Source of the DNA: JAAGZL01 sp050297535
GTDB taxonomy: Bacteria; Pseudomonadota; Gammaproteobacteria; Chromatiales; Chromatiaceae
Length of the DNA: 8,607 nt
NCBI GenBank assembly: GCA_050297535.1
Contig: JBNKSV010000064.1
Coordinates: 1-8,607, forward strand
Reading direction: 5' to 3'
A program made the position numbers and the translations under genes. Shown piece by piece: positions 5,292-8,607 of this stretch. The number at the start of each line of letters is the position of its first letter. The first letter of the stretch is position 1. The notes under the pieces were generated by a model. It ran no database searches and was not told the DNA's origin. It saw only the letters and a program-made list of their open reading frames with translations.

Positions 5292-6893
5292 TCAAAAACC
5301 ACTGGTGATCGGATAGCGCCGGTCACGCCCGAAGGCCCTGCGGGTAATGCGCACCCCTGGCGGCGCCTGCCTGCGTTTGTATTCGTTGCGATCCACCATC
5401 CTGGCGACACGCCTTACTACATCCGCATCAAACCCGGCATTAACAATATCAATGACGCTTTGATCCTGTTCGATGTAGCGGGAAAGGATCTCGTCAAGTA
5501 CATCGTATGGCGGCAGGCTGTCGGAGTCTTTTTGATCCGGCGCCAGCTCCGCTGAGGGGGGGCGTTCTATCACCCGGCGCGGTATAACCTCACCTTCCCG
5601 GTTGCGGTATTCTGCCAGACGATATACCAGCATCTTGGGCACGTCTTTGATCGGGGCAAAACCACCGGCCATATCTCCGTACATGGTGGCATAACCAACT
5701 GACATCTCGCTCTTGTTGCCGGTGGTGAGTAGGATCATACCCTTCTTGTTGCTGATGGCCATCATAATGATGCCGCGGCATCTGGCCTGGATATTCTCCT
5801 CTGTGGTGTCCCTGGCGGTCCCGGCAAACTCATCTTTGAGCATATCCAGGAAGGCGTTGAAAGCTGGTTCAATAGCGATAACGCTGCGCCGAACACCCAA
5901 GTTATCGGCCTGCTTTATCGCGTCCTCGTTACTCATGTCCGAGGTGTAGCGCGAAGGCATCAACACCACCTCCACGTTCTCCGGCCCTAGGGCATCGGCC
6001 GCTATGGCCAGGGTCAGGGCCGAATCTATGCCGCCGGATAGCCCCAACACTGCGCCTTTGAAACCATTTTTGGACACATAGTCCCGCACCCCCAGCACCA
6101 GGGTGTCATAAATATATCCCAGTGCGTCTGGATATCTGGATATTGCTGTCAGCTGCGGAACACCGGCGTGAAACTCAATCAGGTCCTGCGCCTCCCGATG
6201 AAAAGGGGAACGCTGCAGCAACTCACCTGTAGCGGACAGTACAAAAGAACCGCCGTCGAACACCAGTTCATCCTGTCCACCCACTAGATTTACATAGACG
6301 ATGGGGATACCGGTCTCCAGACAACGCTTTCGCACCAGATCCTCCCTCTCCACCCCCTTGCCGGTGTGATAAGGAGAAGCATTCAGATTGAGTAGAATTT
6401 TGGCTCCGGCCCCTGCCGCCCGCGCCGCCGGACCATCGTGCCATATGTCCTCACAGATGGTGAGCCCGACCGGGACACCATTCATATCCACCACACATGG
6501 CCGGTCGCCAGGTTCGAAGTAGCGTTTCTCATCAAACACGCTGTAGTTCGGCAGCAGGGCCTTGAAGTATTCGGCGACGATCTCACCATCGCGGATCACG
6601 CCCGCGGCGTTGTATAATTTGCCGTCCCGCTGCCGTGGATAGCCCAGAATGATATCTATGCCTTTAATCTCCCGGCATATATCATCCAAGACCTGTTCCA
6701 CACGTTTGATCAGTTCAGAGCGCAACAGCAGGTCTTCAGGTGGATATCCGGTCAGGGTGAGTTCAGGAAAGATAACTGCGTGTGCGCCCTGCTCATCCCG
6801 GGCATAGATAGCGGCATCCATAACACGCCTGCCATTGCCGGCGATATCACCGACCAGGAGATTGAGCTGTGCTAATGAGATTCTTAGATTCAA
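5292..6893 (-). CDS. nadE: Glutamine-dependent NAD+ synthetase
   Basis: This 533-aa two-domain enzyme makes NAD+ from deamido-NAD+, ATP and glutamine, the last step of NAD+ synthesis. The N-terminal nitrilase-like glutaminase domain has the triad E44 (FPELTLTGYPPEDLL), K111 (KALLPNYSVF) and C147 (TICEDIWHDGP). The C-terminal synthetase domain has the ATP-binding LGLSGGIDSA (S286-S291) and TTGNKSE. Unlike the short NH3-dependent E. coli NadE, it carries its own amidotransferase. The start is a TTG (6893-6891) giving MNLRISLAQLN, the family's usual beginning. An in-frame TAA lies only five codons upstream, so no earlier start is possible. A weak AGG sits 8 nt before the TTG. It is followed by glnB, 48 bp away. 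Confidence 0.95.
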   Translation of the reverse strand: MNLRISLAQLNLLVGDIAGNGRRVMDAAIYARDEQGAHAVIFPELTLTGYPPEDLLLRSELIKRVEQVLDDICREIKGIDIILGYPRQRDGKLYNAAGVIRDGEIVAEYFKALLPNYSVFDEKRYFEPGDRPCVVDMNGVPVGLTICEDIWHDGPAARAAGAGAKILLNLNASPYHTGKGVEREDLVRKRCLETGIPIVYVNLVGGQDELVFDGGSFVLSATGELLQRSPFHREAQDLIEFHAGVPQLTAISRYPDALGYIYDTLVLGVRDYVSKNGFKGAVLGLSGGIDSALTLAIAADALGPENVEVVLMPSRYTSDMSNEDAIKQADNLGVRRSVIAIEPAFNAFLDMLKDEFAGTARDTTEENIQARCRGIIMMAISNKKGMILLTTGNKSEMSVGYATMYGDMAGGFAPIKDVPKMLVYRLAEYRNREGEVIPRRVIERPPSAELAPDQKDSDSLPPYDVLDEILSRYIEQDQSVIDIVNAGFDADVVRRVARMVDRNEYKRRQAPPGVRITRRAFGRDRRYPITSGF

Positions 6894-6907
6894 TGGGATT
6901 GCCTGTT

Positions 6908-6928
6908 ATGCCATGGTGTCATGGGCAT
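6908..6928. other. Imperfect palindrome upstream of nadE
   Basis: ATGCCATG (6908-6915) and CATGGGCAT (6920-6928) are inverted with one bulged base and a 4-nt centre. It lies 15 bp before the nadE start and could be an operator or a small leader hairpin. I do not recognise it as the site of any known NAD regulator. Confidence 0.3.
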
Positions 6929-6956
6929 GAAAAATATAATTGCTGTCCCGTTAATC

Positions 6957-7043
6957 CCCTCTCCCCTGCGGGGAGAGGGTTAGGGTGAGGGGGGATTGAT
7001 AGCTTTCACCCTCACTCCAGCCCTCTCCCTTACAGGGAGAGGG
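6957..7043. repeat. Head-to-head pair of CCCTCTCCC palindromic repeats (REP/BIME-like)
   Basis: Copy 1 has stem CCCTCTCCCC/GGGGAGAGGG with a TGC loop (6957-6979), followed by TTAGGGTGAGGGG. Copy 2 is inverted: TCACCCTCACTCCAG, then CCCTCTCCCT/AGGGAGAGGG with a TAC loop (7021-7043). Each has a perfect 10-bp stem and a related GTGAGGG tail, in opposite orientation. This is a common proteobacterial intergenic repeat type. It lies between the sucD stop and the nadE start and may end or stabilise the sucCD mRNA; no T-run follows. The whole 172-bp gap holds this pair and the palindrome at 6908, and shows no gene. Confidence 0.75.
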
Positions 7044-7065
7044 AGCAGTAATGGCTCAAACCCCT

Positions 7066-7935
7066 TTAGCTCATCAGTTCCAACATTCTCTTACCCAACT
7101 CCGCTGGCGAACGCACGGTGGCAACACCGGCGGCCTCCAGGGCTGCGAACTTGCCATCGGCCGTGCCCTTACCGCCGCTGACGATGGCGCCAGCATGGCC
7201 CATGCGCTTGCCAGCCGGAGCGGTCACGCCTGCGATATAGGCCACCACCGGCTTGTCGATATTGGCCTGAATATACTCAGCGGCATCCTCTTCCGCGCTG
7301 CCACCGATCTCACCTACCATGATGATACCCTCGGTCTGAGGATCATCTTTGAACAGCTTCAGCACATCGACGAAGTTCATACCCTGGATCGGGTCACCGC
7401 CGATACCAACGCAGGTACTCTGACCCAGGCCGGTCACCGTGGTCTGATACACCGCCTCATAGGTCAGGGTGCCGGAGCGTGATACCACGCCGATCTTACC
7501 CGGTTTGTGGATCATGCCCGGCATGATGCCGATCTTGCACTCACCAGGTGTGATGACGCCCGGACAGTTGGGGCCAACCAGGATAGAGTCGCTGCCGGCC
7601 AGGGCCGCCTTCACCTTCATCATATCCAACACCGGGATACCCTCGGTGATGGCCACGATGACCTTGATACCGGCATCGGCCGCTTCCAGGATGGCGTCAG
7701 CCGCAAACGGAGGCGGCACATATATCATGGTGGCGTCAGCGCCGGTGGCATCTACCGCATCATGTACAGTGTTGAATACCGGCAGGTCCAGGTGCTTCTG
7801 CCCACCCTTACCCGGGGTCACGCCACCCACTACATTGGTGCCATAGGCCAGGGCCTGCTCGGTATGGAAGGTGCCCTGCTTTCCGGTAAAACCCTGGCAG
7901 ATGACCTTGGTGTCTTTATTTATAAGAATACTCAT
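7066..7935 (-). CDS. sucD: Succinyl-CoA synthetase, alpha subunit
   Basis: SucD pairs with SucC to interconvert succinyl-CoA and succinate in the TCA cycle, forming ATP or GTP. This is a complete 289-aa protein (E. coli 289). The CoA-binding Rossmann motif GFTGKQGTFH is at 15-24. GPNCPG is at 121-126. The phosphorylated active-site His is H247 in KRMGHAGAIV. GEIGGSAEEDAAE (208-220) is the conserved helix facing the active site. Translation starts at the ATG at 7935 with GGGGAG 6 nt upstream. It follows sucC by 12 bp, the sucC stop touching that Shine-Dalgarno, so the two are co-expressed as expected for subunits made in equal amounts. The sucAB genes, if linked, lie beyond the window. Confidence 0.97.
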   Translation of the reverse strand: MSILINKDTKVICQGFTGKQGTFHTEQALAYGTNVVGGVTPGKGGQKHLDLPVFNTVHDAVDATGADATMIYVPPPFAADAILEAADAGIKVIVAITEGIPVLDMMKVKAALAGSDSILVGPNCPGVITPGECKIGIMPGMIHKPGKIGVVSRSGTLTYEAVYQTTVTGLGQSTCVGIGGDPIQGMNFVDVLKLFKDDPQTEGIIMVGEIGGSAEEDAAEYIQANIDKPVVAYIAGVTAPAGKRMGHAGAIVSGGKGTADGKFAALEAAGVATVRSPAELGKRMLELMS

Positions 7936-7947
7936 GTTCTGCTCCCC

Positions 7948-8607
7948 TTAACCCTTGGCCACTGCAACGACCCGTTCGGCCGCCTCACTCAAATCTGCGG
8001 CGGTGGTGATCGCCAGGCCGCTGTTGGCAAGGATCTCCAGGCCCTGTGGTGCGTTAGTGCCTTCCAGTCTAACCACTACCGGCACATTCACACCCACCTC
8101 TTTTACTGCCGCGATGATACCCTCAGCGATGAGATCGCAACGCACGATACCGCCGAAGATGTTGACCAGAACCGCCTCGACCTTGTCGTCGGACAGGATC
8201 AGCTTGAAGGCCTCCGCCACGCGCTCGGCGGTGGTGCCGCCGCCTACGTCCAGGAAGTTGGCCGGGGTGCCGCCCTTGAGCTGCACCAGATCCATGGTGG
8301 CCATAGCCAGACCGGCGCCGTTCACCATGCAGCCGATGTTGCCGTCCAGGGTGATGTAGTTGAGATCATGCTCTTTCGCTGCGGCCTCGCGGGCGTCTTC
8401 CTGACTGATGTCGCGCAGGGCCACCAGATCAGGATGGCGATAGTCGGCATTGTCATCCAGGTTGATCTTGGCATCCAGGGCCACCAGTTCGCCCTGGGTT
8501 GTGACGATGAGCGGGTTGATTTCGATCAGGCTGACATCCTTTTCGGTATACAGCCGGTACAGCGCCATCATAATTTTGGAAAAGGCTTTGATCTGGTCCC
8601 CTTTCAG
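7948..8607 (-). CDS. sucC: Succinyl-CoA synthetase, beta subunit (C-terminal 219 residues; cut by window edge)
   Basis: The frame is open to the window end (LKGDQIKAFSKIMMALYRLY...), so the Met codons near 8571 are internal. The full protein is about 388 aa in relatives, so roughly the first 170 residues are outside. Visible are the end of the ATP-grasp domain with Mg-binding IEINPL and LDAKINLDDNA, then the C-terminal flavodoxin-like ligase domain with GNIGCMVNGAGLAM, NFLDVGGG and VNIFGGIVRCDLIA. It forms the heterodimer or tetramer with SucD, contributing the nucleotide site. It ends in TAA 12 bp before sucD. ATP versus GTP preference cannot be settled from this part. Confidence 0.96.
   Translation of the reverse strand: MKGDQIKAFSKIMMALYRLYTEKDVSLIEINPLIVTTQGELVALDAKINLDDNADYRHPDLVALRDISQEDAREAAAKEHDLNYITLDGNIGCMVNGAGLAMATMDLVQLKGGTPANFLDVGGGTTAERVAEAFKLILSDDKVEAVLVNIFGGIVRCDLIAEGIIAAVKEVGVNVPVVVRLEGTNAPQGLEILANSGLAITTAADLSEAAERVVAVAKG

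Noticed and set aside
6903..6935. TTTTCA-N17-CATAAC on the minus strand as a nadE promoter
   Set aside because: Each hexamer matches only 4 of 6 positions and the transcript would start about 10 nt before the TTG; too weak to call.
7051..7482. Plus-strand 143-codon frame opposite sucD
   Set aside because: Antisense shadow in high-codon-bias DNA; sucD is complete.
1..8607. tRNA/rRNA genes, CRISPR arrays, phage or defence genes, riboswitches
   Set aside because: Looked for on both strands; gaps are all under about 260 bp and are explained by promoters, terminators, repeats and the MITE-like element.

Overview
The window is chromosomal housekeeping DNA from a gammaproteobacterium. The evidence is the gene set (bamD, rluD, pgeF, clpB, glnB, nadE, sucCD), a PII protein very close to enterobacterial GlnB, a block that keeps the E. 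coli order bamD / rluD-pgeF / clpB, and the style of the intergenic repeats. An environmental or sulfur-oxidiser-type lineage is plausible, but nothing in the sequence fixes the genus. I found no phage, CRISPR, toxin-antitoxin or defence genes. Every gene except bamD is on the minus strand.

Left part (1-3938, read right to left): rluD, pgeF and a double-ACT-domain GcvR-like gene form a tight operon, followed by peptide deformylase (def), a PlsC-type acyltransferase, and the first 14 codons of clpB at the window edge. clpB has its own well-formed sigma-32-type heat-shock promoter. In E. coli pgeF is followed directly by clpB; here three genes lie between them. Between the GcvR-like gene and def sits a 249-bp element with 22-bp terminal inverted repeats and an exact 4-bp flanking duplication (TTAC). 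Removing it with one duplication copy restores a TAATG stop/start overlap between the two genes. It therefore looks like a MITE that split a translationally coupled gene pair, and it is the most interesting object here.

Middle (3939-4904): a short divergent promoter region, then bamD on the plus strand, which encodes the outer-membrane assembly lipoprotein. It ends at a strong hairpin shared with the convergent glnB.

Right part (4905-8607, read right to left): sucC (C-terminal part only) and sucD encode succinyl-CoA synthetase. A head-to-head pair of CCCTCTCCC-type palindromic repeats follows, then nadE (glutamine-dependent NAD+ synthetase, TTG start) and glnB (PII). nadE-glnB looks like one transcription unit, which suggests a link between NAD+ synthesis and nitrogen/carbon sensing.

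Four distinct kinds of dispersed-type repeat occupy the gaps in 8.6 kb: a GTAGGAGCCC REP doublet, a CCGGCGTAGG repeat, the MITE, and the CCCTCTCCC pair. No gene is visibly frameshifted; sucC and clpB are cut only by the window edges.
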